The notes below the pieces were generated by a model. The model worked only from the letters and a program-made list of their open reading frames with translations, was not told the origin of the DNA and made no database searches. Positions 47,254 through 56,153 of a stretch of 64,000 nt of DNA are shown here, piece by piece. Source of the DNA: Crocinitomicaceae bacterium (GTDB taxonomy: Bacteria > Bacteroidota > Bacteroidia > Flavobacteriales_D > Crocinitomicaceae). Made by a program: the position numbers and the translations under genes. The stretch is taken from assembly GCA_017984635.1 (NCBI GenBank), contig JAGNZC010000004.1, positions 1 to 64,000 on the forward strand. Reading direction: 5' to 3'. Each line of letters starts with the position of its first letter. The first letter of the stretch is position 1.

Positions 47254-48129
47254 ATGCCAAGTTTAAAAGAAATACGTAATAGAATTACATCCGTTGGTTC
47301 AACGATGCAGATCACTTCAGCAATGAAAATGGTTTCTGCAGCGAAGTTGAAACGTGCGCAAGATGCAATTACTCAGATGCGTCCCTATTCCGTTAAATTG
47401 CAAGAGATTTTAAGTAATTTAAGTGCGACATTGGATTTATCTGAAAATGCATATTCAGACAATCGTGAAGTGAAAAACGTATTAATCGTTGGAATTACTT
47501 CAAACAGAGGATTGTGTGGCGGATTTAATAATAACATCATTAAACGTGTAAACCAATTGGTGAATCACGATTTTAAAGATGCGAATCCACGCGTATTGTG
47601 CTTGGGTAAAAAAATCAAAGATGCGTATAAGCGTTCAGATGCTTATTTCATTAATGATGCATTAGCTCCTGTTGAAGATATTTTCAATCAATTGACGTTT
47701 GAGAATAATGCTACAATTGCAGCAGAATTAATGCACTTGTTTGTAACAAAAGAATTTGATAAAATTGTTGTTGTTTACAATCAATTTGTTAATGCAGCTA
47801 CTCAAGACGTGAAAACAGAAGAGTATTTACCAATTATTCCTACCGTTTCAGAAGGAACGTCATCAGCAGGTGATTATATTTTTGAGCCATCAAAAGAAGA
47901 AATCGTTTCTGATTTAATTCCTAAGTCATTAAAAATTCAATTGTTTAAAAGCTTATTGGATTCTAATGCATCGGAACACGGAGCTCGTATGACTGCAATG
48001 CATAAAGCAACAGACAACGCAAGTGAATTACAGAAAAACTTGAAATTATCCTATAACAAAGCGCGTCAAGCGGCAATTACAAATGAAATCCTCGAGATCG
48101 TTGGTGGTGCTGAAGCCTTGAATGGATAA
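47254..48129 (+). CDS. atpG: ATP synthase F1 subunit gamma
   Basis: The 291-residue central rotor shaft has MPSLKEIRNRITSVGSTMQI at the N-terminus, SNRGLCGGFNNNI in the middle, and the C-terminal coiled coil LKLSYNKARQAAITNEILEI, all family hallmarks. It is the last atp gene: atpD and atpC do not follow, as is common in Bacteroidota, where they form a separate unit. A terminator follows. Confidence 0.97.
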   Translation: MPSLKEIRNRITSVGSTMQITSAMKMVSAAKLKRAQDAITQMRPYSVKLQEILSNLSATLDLSENAYSDNREVKNVLIVGITSNRGLCGGFNNNIIKRVNQLVNHDFKDANPRVLCLGKKIKDAYKRSDAYFINDALAPVEDIFNQLTFENNATIAAELMHLFVTKEFDKIVVVYNQFVNAATQDVKTEEYLPIIPTVSEGTSSAGDYIFEPSKEEIVSDLIPKSLKIQLFKSLLDSNASEHGARMTAMHKATDNASELQKNLKLSYNKARQAAITNEILEIVGGAEALNG

Positions 48130-48147
48130 GCAATTCAAAATTTTAGT

Positions 48148-48180
48148 AAAGACTGTCAATAATGGCAGTCTTTTTTTTTG
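48148..48180 (+). terminator. Terminator after atpG
   Basis: AAAGACTG and CAGTCTTT form the stem around TCAATAATGG, followed by nine or more T residues. Two more T runs separated by GC follow to base 48200. Confidence 0.88.
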
Positions 48181-48198
48181 CTTTTTTTTTGCTTTTTT

Positions 48199-48960
48199 TT
48201 AGCGTAGACAAAACCCCAATACTGTATCTACAAATAGTTCTGGGTTTTCGGCATGTACCCAATGACCTGCTTTTGGAATTGTAATTAATTCTGCATCATG
48301 AAATGTAGCTTCAATTACATCAAAGTCTTCGTCTAAAATGTAATTGGATAATTCTCCTCTTATAAAAAGTGTTGGTGTAAAAACATCAATTTTAGGAAGT
48401 GGTTTTAAAATTTCAGCCATTTCACGCTCCAATACTTCCACATTCATACGCCAAGCTAATTTCCCTTTTTCCTTCCAATAGAGGTTTTTTAAAAGAAATT
48501 GACGAACACCCTCCGATTCAATGTATTGTTTCAAAATTTGTTCGGCTTCACTTCTCACCGTTACTGTGTCTAAATCTAAGGCATTCATTCCAGCCAAAAT
48601 GTGTTGATGATGCGGTGGATAAGCTTTAATCCCCATGTCAACAACAATCAATTTATCAAGTGATTTTGGGTGCTTTTGAGCGAATGTCATGGCAACTTTA
48701 CCACCCATGGAATGTCCTAAAATAATCGGATTTATAATGTTGTTTTCTAGCATTAACTGATGTAAGTCTTCACTCATCAATTCATAAGAAAAATCAGCAG
48801 ACCAAGGTGAATGTCCGTGATTACGTAGATCAACCAGAATCACCTTATAATAATCCGCCAATTTTTTAGCGTGTGTTTGCCAATTATCAGAGAAACCAAA
48901 GAGGCCATGAAGAATAATTAAAGGTTGACCATCGCCCAATTCACGGAAATGCAATTTCAT
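48199..48960 (-). CDS. Alpha/beta hydrolase (YbfF-like esterase)
   Basis: The 253-residue alpha/beta-hydrolase has the oxyanion-region HGLFGFSDNWQTHAKKL, the nucleophile elbow GHSMGGKVAM with the catalytic Ser, and the terminal His in PKAGHWVHAENPELF. It resembles the YbfF/esterase group acting on acyl-CoA or short esters in vitro. The substrate is unknown. It is convergent with atpG, and a TAAATTTG box lies 11 bases before its start. Confidence 0.88.
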   Translation of the reverse strand: MKLHFRELGDGQPLIILHGLFGFSDNWQTHAKKLADYYKVILVDLRNHGHSPWSADFSYELMSEDLHQLMLENNIINPIILGHSMGGKVAMTFAQKHPKSLDKLIVVDMGIKAYPPHHQHILAGMNALDLDTVTVRSEAEQILKQYIESEGVRQFLLKNLYWKEKGKLAWRMNVEVLEREMAEILKPLPKIDVFTPTLFIRGELSNYILDEDFDVIEATFHDAELITIPKAGHWVHAENPELFVDTVLGFCLR

Positions 48961-48971
48961 TTTTTTTAGTT

Positions 48972-48979
48972 CAAATTTA
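48972..48979 (-). promoter_or_regulatory. -7 box of the alpha/beta hydrolase gene
   Basis: The minus strand reads TAAATTTG (TAnnTTTG), 11 bases upstream of the ATG at 48960, implying a very short leader. Confidence 0.45.
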
Positions 48980-49101
48980 AGAAATAATTAACTGTTCAAT
49001 CAAGAAAAACTTATGTCTAGTAGTTTTTACGTAGATTTTAAGATCAAGAATAGTTTGATTAACGATAAATGATAACTTTGTTATCTAACAAGCGAACAAA
49101 C

Positions 49102-51807
49102 ATGAAACCAATCTTCTTAGTGCTCATTCTATTCGTCCTTACAGTCAATTTTTTCCTATACCTATACATTACTCGGAAGAATAAACAAAAGGTAAAACAA
49201 ATTGCTATACGAAGTGAACTTGAAAGGAAAATAAGTTCATCATCAAGGGATGGTTTTATTTTATTAGATCAAGAACTTACTATCTTACAATACAATGAAT
49301 ATGTATTAACTTATTTTAAATTAACAGATTCTGTTTTAGCGAATAAGAAGTTGAACGAGTTGTTTCTAGAATTCAATACGGTTGATTTTCACTTAATTTT
49401 AGAGTATGTCGCAACACAAAAGCAAGCTTTTGAATTTGAGATTTACATTCAAGAAAAAGCAGCATGGTATAATCTAAAATTAATGCAAACAAATGAAACC
49501 TATTTTATTATGTATTTATTTGAAAATACCTTAGAAAAAATTCAGGTTTTATTGAGTGAAGCAGAACGAGATGTGTTAGAAGATTTTTCCAAAAGATCCA
49601 TTACTTTTTTTGAGATTTTCGCGAAAGCTATGGACCGATTTCAAAACATGTTTAAGGGTACATTTTTCTCTGTTTATTTATTAAATGATTCGAAAGATGA
49701 ATTATATTTCTTTTCTTCAAGTTATTATCCTCCCATTTCAACTGTACCCAAACCTATTAAAGATGATTTTATTGGATTTCATCATCTAGTAAAAAATGAA
49801 TTACAAATTGATTCAAAACATTTGTATTATTCTTATTTAAGTGAGTTGTTTACATTCAATGATTTTTCAATGATTTTAAGTAGTCCTTTCAAAAGTGAAC
49901 TAACGAATGCAGGAGTATTTTTTTTGCATACATCACAGCAACATGAAGAATTAGATACAATCAAAGCGTTAAATTCAAGATTAAACTTTTTCGTCAAAAA
50001 AATATTTGATTATCACTCCATTTTTAGAGAAATTGAAAAATTGTCTATTGTTTCTGAACATGCGTTAAAAGCATTCGCAACGATTAACTTAAAAGGTGAA
50101 ATAACGTGGATAAATAAAGCGTTTAATTCGTTATTTGATGCAACAAAAGAAGAGATTCATTTAAAGCCTATATTATCTGTCTTTGATGAAAAATTTATTG
50201 ATAATGAGCCGTATGAACTATTAAAAAAGGGAATGAGTGATTTTTATCCCATTGATTTAAAATTTGACTTTAAAGCAATCAATGGCACGGTAAAATATTT
50301 ACATTTGTTCACGAAAAAAATATTTGCTGGTGACCATATTCAATTATTAATTGAAATAGATGATATAACAGAACAAATCACATACCAACGATTGATTGTT
50401 GAGAGTCATGATTTCTTAAATAAAATCACTGCCAAAGTTCCAATTGTCTTATTTCAATTTAAAATCACATCCAATAAAAATATTCATTTTTCATTTATTA
50501 GTCAAGAATTAGAGCGTATTTTTTCTAGTATGACAATAGATAATTTTTATGATAAGCCGAGTTTGATTTTTGAAATCATTCATCCATCAGATAAGTTATT
50601 ATTACTTAAAAAATACAAAATTGCCTGTCGCTCATTGTCAAATTTTAATTGTGAAATTAGATTTAAAATAAAAGGGAATAAAAATTATGAATGGGTTAAT
50701 ATCTCCTGCATTTCTGAAAAAGGAAGTGATGGAGAAGTCGAGTGGTTTGGGTTTTTAGAGAATATTACGGATAAAAAAGAAAAAATTAAAAAGATAGAAG
50801 ATGCAAATGTGCGCTTCAATTATGTTTCCAAAGCGGTGAACGAATTGATTGTTGAGATTGATTTAGAAAAAAATTCATTGAAATGGGGAAAAGCAATTGA
50901 ATCAATTTTTGGCTACAACAAATTGAATACACCTTCTTTAAAAATGATCAAGAACATCATTCATCCTGATGATTTTAACATGGTGAACTTACTTTTTATT
51001 GATGCAATTCAACAAAAGACAAAAGAGTTATTAAGTATCGAATACCGAATGCTAAATGCCGAAGGAACCTATATGTTTGTTTTACTTAAAGCGTTTATAT
51101 TACGTAATAATAAAACCGGTATTGCATCAAAAATCATTGGTTCAATCAAAGACATAACGGAATCAAAAATGTTTGAAAAACAGAAAAAAGAACTTATAAA
51201 TGAAACACAAGCTTTTGAAAGGAATCAATTTTCAATGGAATTACATGATGGCTTAGCACAACAGTTAGTTGCCTTGAATTTATATTTAACACAACTAGAA
51301 TCAGATATTAGTGAAAGAAATAGTGATCGTTATCAAATTTGTAAACAGCTTGTTATTGACAGTTTAAATCAAACGCGAACGCTTTGTTACACTGTTTCAC
51401 CTCCAGAATTAGCTGAAGGTTTAGTCAATGGATTAAGTGCTTTATTTGAACGTTTGAATCGGTTAAATGGCATTGCATTTCAATTTGAACACGACGCTAT
51501 GCTGGAACTGGAAAATTTTGACAATATTGATAATTACAATGTATACCGCATCCTTCAAGAATTTACAAATAATTCAATAAAACATGCATCTTGTTCTTTT
51601 ATTTCATGTTCAATGAAAGTTATTTTGCCCAAAAAGAGTTTACTCATTACCATGAAAGATAATGGCAAAGGATTTGATTTTGAACGTGTAAAATATGGTT
51701 TTGGAATACAAAACATGAGAAAAAGAGCAAGTTTAGCAAATGCAACATTTAATATATCTAGTAAGTTAGGCGCTGGTAGTCAACTTACATTAGAATTACT
51801 CCTTTAA
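49102..51807 (+). CDS. PAS-domain sensor histidine kinase (NarL-type partner)
   Basis: The protein has 901 residues from the ATG at 49102 (MKPIFLVLILFVLTVNFFLYL, one membrane helix). Several PAS-like domains follow, the clearest being the region with AVNELIVEIDLEKNSLKWG and YMFVLLKAFILRNNKTG (about 570-690). The HisKA_3 phospho-acceptor is H715 in SMELHDGLAQQLVAL, and the HATPase has YRILQEFTNNSIKHA and KDNGKGFDF. No large periplasmic domain is visible, so the signal is probably cytosolic or redox/ligand sensed by PAS. An upstream in-frame start at 49069 is possible. The neighbours are two response regulators. Confidence 0.88.
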   Translation: MKPIFLVLILFVLTVNFFLYLYITRKNKQKVKQIAIRSELERKISSSSRDGFILLDQELTILQYNEYVLTYFKLTDSVLANKKLNELFLEFNTVDFHLILEYVATQKQAFEFEIYIQEKAAWYNLKLMQTNETYFIMYLFENTLEKIQVLLSEAERDVLEDFSKRSITFFEIFAKAMDRFQNMFKGTFFSVYLLNDSKDELYFFSSSYYPPISTVPKPIKDDFIGFHHLVKNELQIDSKHLYYSYLSELFTFNDFSMILSSPFKSELTNAGVFFLHTSQQHEELDTIKALNSRLNFFVKKIFDYHSIFREIEKLSIVSEHALKAFATINLKGEITWINKAFNSLFDATKEEIHLKPILSVFDEKFIDNEPYELLKKGMSDFYPIDLKFDFKAINGTVKYLHLFTKKIFAGDHIQLLIEIDDITEQITYQRLIVESHDFLNKITAKVPIVLFQFKITSNKNIHFSFISQELERIFSSMTIDNFYDKPSLIFEIIHPSDKLLLLKKYKIACRSLSNFNCEIRFKIKGNKNYEWVNISCISEKGSDGEVEWFGFLENITDKKEKIKKIEDANVRFNYVSKAVNELIVEIDLEKNSLKWGKAIESIFGYNKLNTPSLKMIKNIIHPDDFNMVNLLFIDAIQQKTKELLSIEYRMLNAEGTYMFVLLKAFILRNNKTGIASKIIGSIKDITESKMFEKQKKELINETQAFERNQFSMELHDGLAQQLVALNLYLTQLESDISERNSDRYQICKQLVIDSLNQTRTLCYTVSPPELAEGLVNGLSALFERLNRLNGIAFQFEHDAMLELENFDNIDNYNVYRILQEFTNNSIKHASCSFISCSMKVILPKKSLLITMKDNGKGFDFERVKYGFGIQNMRKRASLANATFNISSKLGAGSQLTLELLL

Positions 51808-52224
51808 ATAGGATCGAATGTAATCTTTATATATAAATGATTCATCACATAAATAGCGTTCACCATTTTGCACTTTTTGAATAGCCTTTTTTATTTCTTT
51901 AATACCGGAATTTTTAGTAATAAATGCTTTCGCACCTGCTTCAAATGACTTTTTGATGATGGATGGCTCATTGTGAATTGTTAGCATGATTATTTTTAAT
52001 TCTTTTCGAATCGTTAATAAAGTTTCTGTTAATTCTATACCATTTTTTGAGGATGGTAAATTGACATCCATTAAAATGATTTCAGGATGATTTGTTAGCA
52101 TATATTGTTCTATTTCTTCGCAATTATAACTAATGTATATGTGAGTAAAGCCTTCTTCTAAAAGAAGTGTTTCCCACATATTTGCAATGATTTTGAAATC
52201 TTCTACAATGAGCGCTTGTCGCAT
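51796..52224 (-). CDS. Receiver-only response regulator
   Basis: The receiver domain is complete: ALIVEDF at the N-terminus, phospho-acceptor D53 in EIILMDVNLPSS, and conserved K104 in AFITKNSG. It ends after QKVQNGERYLCDESF and a short tail, without the LuxR-type DNA-binding domain that normally follows such a NarL-like receiver. The length is 142 residues from the ATG at 52224. A start at 52260 would add 12. The 3' end overlaps the kinase gene tail to tail by 12 bases. It may be a phosphate sink or a protein-binding regulator. Confidence 0.8.
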   Translation of the reverse strand: MRQALIVEDFKIIANMWETLLLEEGFTHIYISYNCEEIEQYMLTNHPEIILMDVNLPSSKNGIELTETLLTIRKELKIIMLTIHNEPSIIKKSFEAGAKAFITKNSGIKEIKKAIQKVQNGERYLCDESFIYKDYIRSYLKE

Positions 52225-52340
52225 AGTTTTACGGTTGTAAATGGAAAAGTAAAAGTGCAAATTTCAAAGGTTACATTCAGCTTAAAACAAGAGATTTTAC
52301 TAAAATTAAGTAATTATGCTTAGGATGTAAATGGAATAGG

Positions 52341-52372
52341 TTGTAGAATCAGTCATATATTTACTATATTTG
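52341..52372 (+). promoter_or_regulatory. Promoter of the NarL-type regulator
   Basis: TTG at 52341-52343 and TATATTTG at 52365-52372, with a 21-base spacer, fit the Bacteroidota promoter. The ATG follows at 52398. Confidence 0.55.
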
Positions 52373-52397
52373 ATATAGCAACGAATATTTCTAGAAA

Positions 52398-53036
52398 ATG
52401 GATACTGTTATCACTGTGTTAATAGTAGACGATCACAAGCTTATTTCAGAGGCTTGGTCATCTCTATTAGAGAATGCTGAAGGCATTCAAGTAATTGGAA
52501 CCGCTGAATCTGCACAATCTGCATTCGATTTTGCGTTAGAACATAAACCCGCTATTGTTTTAATGGACATCAATCTTAAAGATAGTAATGGATTTGAAGC
52601 AACAGATTTAATTTACAACAAGTTAGCAAAAACAAAGATCATTGGTTTATCGCTCCATGATGACATAACCCTTGTAAAACGCTTTTTATCTTTAGGTGCA
52701 AAAGGTTATCTCACCAAAAATACAAGTCGGACGGAATTAGTGGATGCTATCCATAAAGTTTATATTGGTGAAGTTTACATTGCAAATGAAATAAAAGATC
52801 GCTTTTTTCATTCCTTGATGCAAACAGAACAAGCACCGCCAACAAAAGAACTCACAGCGAAAGAGATTGAGATTATTAAATTGATTGCTGAAGGATTAAC
52901 ATCGAAAGAAATTGCAGAACAATTATTTATATCTCATCGGACTGTTGAAACGCATCGCCATAATATTTTAAAAAAGTTAGGCATTCCAAATGCAGCATTA
53001 TTAAGTAGTTGGGCGAAACAAAAAGGGTATTTTTGA
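52398..53036 (+). CDS. NarL/FixJ-type response regulator
   Basis: The 212-residue protein has a receiver domain (VLIVDDHKLISEAW, phospho-acceptor D57 in IVLMDINL, K107 in GYLTKNTS) and a C-terminal LuxR-type helix-turn-helix (LTAKEIEIIKLIAEGLTSKE then HRTVETHRHNILKKLG, about residues 152-196). It is a transcription regulator and the likely output of the nearby kinase. It has its own promoter and terminator. Target genes are unknown. Confidence 0.94.
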   Translation: MDTVITVLIVDDHKLISEAWSSLLENAEGIQVIGTAESAQSAFDFALEHKPAIVLMDINLKDSNGFEATDLIYNKLAKTKIIGLSLHDDITLVKRFLSLGAKGYLTKNTSRTELVDAIHKVYIGEVYIANEIKDRFFHSLMQTEQAPPTKELTAKEIEIIKLIAEGLTSKEIAEQLFISHRTVETHRHNILKKLGIPNAALLSSWAKQKGYF

Positions 53037-53041
53037 TGTCT

Positions 53042-53073
53042 AAAAGAGGTAGTTTTTTTGTCTACCTCTTTTT
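53042..53073. terminator. Terminator between regulator and subtilase
   Basis: AAAAGAGGTAG and CTACCTCTTTTT form an 11-bp stem around a T-rich loop, with A and T runs that allow stopping from both sides. Confidence 0.88.
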
Positions 53074-53083
53074 GTATTTTGGT

Positions 53084-55222
53084 TTAGTTGAGAATTAGTT
53101 TTTCCCTAATAATTTCTCCGTTTTTCAAGGTGATTATAAGGGAGTATAGACCTCTTGTGAATTGGTTGAACTCAATGGTTTGTTGATTTTTTTCGATTTT
53201 ATAGACCTTAAGTTTTTTACCATTTAAATCATAACATTCGATTGTTTCCATTTCAGTTGAATTCCAATGAATAGTTTTGTCATCATTTGTTGGATTGGGA
53301 AAAATATTGAATTTATTTTCAGTTGTTTCTTCGATTCCAATTGTTCCGCCACCTCCAACAATTGGGCTAATTAGAATTGAATCGACTGCAATACAATTAT
53401 TGTAATCATTAATTTGTACAAAATAAAAACCAGCATTTATAGTTTGAATATCTTCCATAATACTGCCATTATTCCACTCAAAAGTATATGGATATATTCC
53501 ACCGGCAACAGTTAAATCAATCGAAAATTGATGTGAAGTCGATTCATTAGTCACATATAAATTAGTAGATATTTTTTCTGGTTCGTTGATACTAAATGGA
53601 ATGTAAATTGAACAACCTAATTGATCCATTACATTTACATGGTATTCTCCTGCAGCTAGTTGAGACACACTATCGGTTGTAGCGCCATTCGACCAGAAAT
53701 AACTGTAATTTTCTTTTCCGCCATTTATTGTCAATTTAATTGTTCCATCTTGCGAACCGTTGCAAGTCAAGTGTTGTATATCAGATTCATATGTTAGAGG
53801 TAATATCGTGTCTGGAATGATACTAATATGTCCAACACATCCATTTGTATCGATTACAGTGGCAGTGTATTCAAATCCTGCTTGAACATTGCTTAATGTT
53901 GAAGTTGAATCATTTGTATTCCATATTGTTGAAAAAGGAATTACGGACCCAATTACCGAAACACTTATTTGTTGCGAACCATTGTTGCAGTTATAGTTTT
54001 GAACTGCACTTAATTTTATATTTAAAGAATCAGCTAGTTGCACAGCTGCACCAGCATCTAATCTTCCAGCTCCTAATTTCCCACTATAAAGAGGATTCAA
54101 AGAATCCAATGGGAATGCTGTGGTTTTTAAAATTTGCTCAATTTGAACTTGGGTTAAGCATGGATTGACTGCCAACATTAATGCAACTGTACCAGATACA
54201 TACGGAGCAGAAAAAGACGATCCATTTCCAGTTAAATAATTTCCGCTTGCAATACTTAAAAGGACGTTGTATCCAGGAGCACATAAATCTACTGAATCAT
54301 TATGTTGATAGGTTGAAGTACTAATTCCAGGGATAGCTTCGTGATTATTTGTAGGACCAACACTACTCACTGCGAAAACATGATTTAATGCTGCTGGATA
54401 AACGAAATTAGTTGCTCCACCACAAGTGCCTCCATTTCCAGCTGCTGCAACTATGAATGTTCCATTTTCATAAATCTCATCAATGATGTCTTGAGCATAG
54501 GCACTAAAAATACACCCAGAATTCCAACTTGCATTGACAACTTTTACACCTGAATAACTTGCACTTAATAATGCATTGTAGCCCATACTTCGAAGTTGTA
54601 AACGGCTATTAAAGCCGATTGAACTTTTTCCAATCCCATTATCAGTATTACCAGCCGCTGTTATAGCAACCGCAGTTCCATGTGCAATGTTGGTATTGTA
54701 ATTGACCCCTGTGGAAGGAAGGAAATATTTCCCAATTAATTCTTCGTGTGTTAAATCATAATTGGAATCTGAAATACCGATGTAAATAGATGTGTCACCT
54801 TTGGTAATCTCCCAAGCAGCTTGCGCATTGATTAAATCTAATGCATAATCTGAAACCGTGACCAATGCATAATCATTTGGTGTATATAATAATTCATATT
54901 TAGGACCAATTTCAGGTTTCTCAAAAAGATGGTTCATTTGTTTTAGTTGCTCCAATAAAAGTTGGTCATCGCATTTACATGTTATTTCATAAAGCGCTTG
55001 CAAGGATGTTTTTCGAGATGCAGGAACAGCTTTTTCAATTGTACTAATTTGAAAATCGTATATTAATGCTTCCAATGTGGGTTCATTCGTTTTTATTCCT
55101 GACTCGTTATTTGAAAAGATTGAAGGCTGTTTAATTGTTACCCAAATTTTACCTTCTTGCGCAGTGGCAAAAAAAACGATTACGCTGAATAAAATGGTTT
55201 GTATAAAAGTGATTGTTTTCAT
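53084..55222 (-). CDS. Secreted subtilisin-like serine protease with SprB-like repeats and T9SS domain
   Basis: The 712-residue protein has a signal peptide (MKTITFIQTILFSVIVFFATA), a propeptide region, then an S8 catalytic domain with D152 (GISDSNYDLTHEE), H181 (IAHGTAVA), oxyanion N263 (AAAGNGG) and S336 (GNGSSFSAPYVSGT). After about residue 400 come two or three short Cys-containing repeats with patterns like CNGSQDGTIKLTINGG and FWSNGATTDSVSQLAAGEY, matching SprB-type repeats. The end is a type A T9SS domain (NIFPNPTNDDKTIHW ... RGLYSLIITLKNGE). It is a predicted surface or extracellular protease. All catalytic residues are present. Confidence 0.92.
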   Translation of the reverse strand: MKTITFIQTILFSVIVFFATAQEGKIWVTIKQPSIFSNNESGIKTNEPTLEALIYDFQISTIEKAVPASRKTSLQALYEITCKCDDQLLLEQLKQMNHLFEKPEIGPKYELLYTPNDYALVTVSDYALDLINAQAAWEITKGDTSIYIGISDSNYDLTHEELIGKYFLPSTGVNYNTNIAHGTAVAITAAGNTDNGIGKSSIGFNSRLQLRSMGYNALLSASYSGVKVVNASWNSGCIFSAYAQDIIDEIYENGTFIVAAAGNGGTCGGATNFVYPAALNHVFAVSSVGPTNNHEAIPGISTSTYQHNDSVDLCAPGYNVLLSIASGNYLTGNGSSFSAPYVSGTVALMLAVNPCLTQVQIEQILKTTAFPLDSLNPLYSGKLGAGRLDAGAAVQLADSLNIKLSAVQNYNCNNGSQQISVSVIGSVIPFSTIWNTNDSTSTLSNVQAGFEYTATVIDTNGCVGHISIIPDTILPLTYESDIQHLTCNGSQDGTIKLTINGGKENYSYFWSNGATTDSVSQLAAGEYHVNVMDQLGCSIYIPFSINEPEKISTNLYVTNESTSHQFSIDLTVAGGIYPYTFEWNNGSIMEDIQTINAGFYFVQINDYNNCIAVDSILISPIVGGGGTIGIEETTENKFNIFPNPTNDDKTIHWNSTEMETIECYDLNGKKLKVYKIEKNQQTIEFNQFTRGLYSLIITLKNGEIIREKLILN

Positions 55223-55637
55223 GGTTTATGTATTAATTTCTAAAAACAAAGAAAGCGAGAGATAACCACCTATTTTCCTATTTTTATTTAGTAGAAATCA
55301 AAATACACACAGCTGTGTAGAAGTGACTAAGTAGTTATGCGGATAGTGTCATTTTGACTTATTTATCAAACATTGAACGTGCCATCCATTAGAACTAGGA
55401 GATAAGAGACGAAAGATATCTTGAATTTTGAACCAATTCAAAAATTAGATTTATCGATAGCATTAGTTGGAAACAAACTTATAAAACAACATACTTTTTA
55501 AATAAGGTAAGTTGATAAACTTTAAACTTCCACATATATAGATTATATTTAAGAACTAAATTTACATGTTAAATTTAAAGTTTGAATTATACTTTTAAAT
55601 TTTCATTATTTATTATTAAATCAAGAATCAAACAATC
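55223..55637. other. 415-base gap with no recognisable gene
   Basis: AT-rich, with stops in all frames. Between the divergent subtilase and cupin genes it presumably holds both promoters. The only structure I see is an imperfect inverted repeat, AAATTTAAAG (from 55571) and CTTTTAAATTT (from 55592), just upstream of the cupin gene. No RNA gene or repeat was recognised. Confidence 0.5.
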
Positions 55638-56117
55638 ATGATTTTCGAAACTATACAAGACCAATTAGCAGCACATTCTTTTGAAATTGTTGCACACGAT
55701 CATAACCGTCCTTGGGGTGGATTTTTTGTTATTGCTGAAGCACAAGCACAAGCTTTCGCTGATGTGTATTTTGAAGGCTTAGATGTTTCAACCTTGAAAA
55801 TCGGCGGACAATTGAGTCCCAAGATTTTGGTCGTTGCTCCAGAAAAACGTTTGTCGTGGCAATACCATCACCGAAGAGCGGAAATATGGCGCGTTATTCA
55901 AGGACAGGCAGGAGTTGTTACTAGTCTCACTGACGAAGAAGGTACATTGCAGGTACTCAATGTTGGCGACACAATTACCTTGCTACAAGGAGAACGCCAC
56001 CGTTTGATAGGTTTGAGTGATTATGCGGTTATTGCAGAAATTTGGCAACACACCGACGCAGAGAATCCTTCAGATGAAGCTGATATAGTGAGGGTACAAG
56101 ATGATTTTGGCCGATAA
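55638..56117 (+). CDS. Cupin-type phosphomannose isomerase-like protein
   Basis: The 159-residue single cupin resembles the C-terminal domain of type II phosphomannose isomerase/GDP-mannose pyrophosphorylase: HDHNRPWGGFFVIAE, APEKRLSWQYHHRRAEIWRV and LLQGERHRLIGLSD, with metal-ligand His and Glu residues. It probably isomerises a sugar phosphate (mannose-6-P/fructose-6-P) or binds one. The pgi gene starts 37 bases downstream, which links both to fructose-6-phosphate metabolism and perhaps to sugar supply for the polysaccharide operon. Confidence 0.82.
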   Translation: MIFETIQDQLAAHSFEIVAHDHNRPWGGFFVIAEAQAQAFADVYFEGLDVSTLKIGGQLSPKILVVAPEKRLSWQYHHRRAEIWRVIQGQAGVVTSLTDEEGTLQVLNVGDTITLLQGERHRLIGLSDYAVIAEIWQHTDAENPSDEADIVRVQDDFGR

Positions 56118-56153
56118 GGAAACGAGTTAAATATATAAAAAGAGTAAAATATA

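Noticed and set aside
48129..48200. Missing atpD and atpC after atpG
   Set aside because: In Bacteroidota these genes usually form a separate unit, so the absence is expected.
55223..55637. Possible small RNA or attachment site in the gap between the subtilase and cupin genes
   Set aside because: Only an imperfect AT-rich inverted repeat is visible, with no terminator-like hairpin, direct repeats or integrase nearby.
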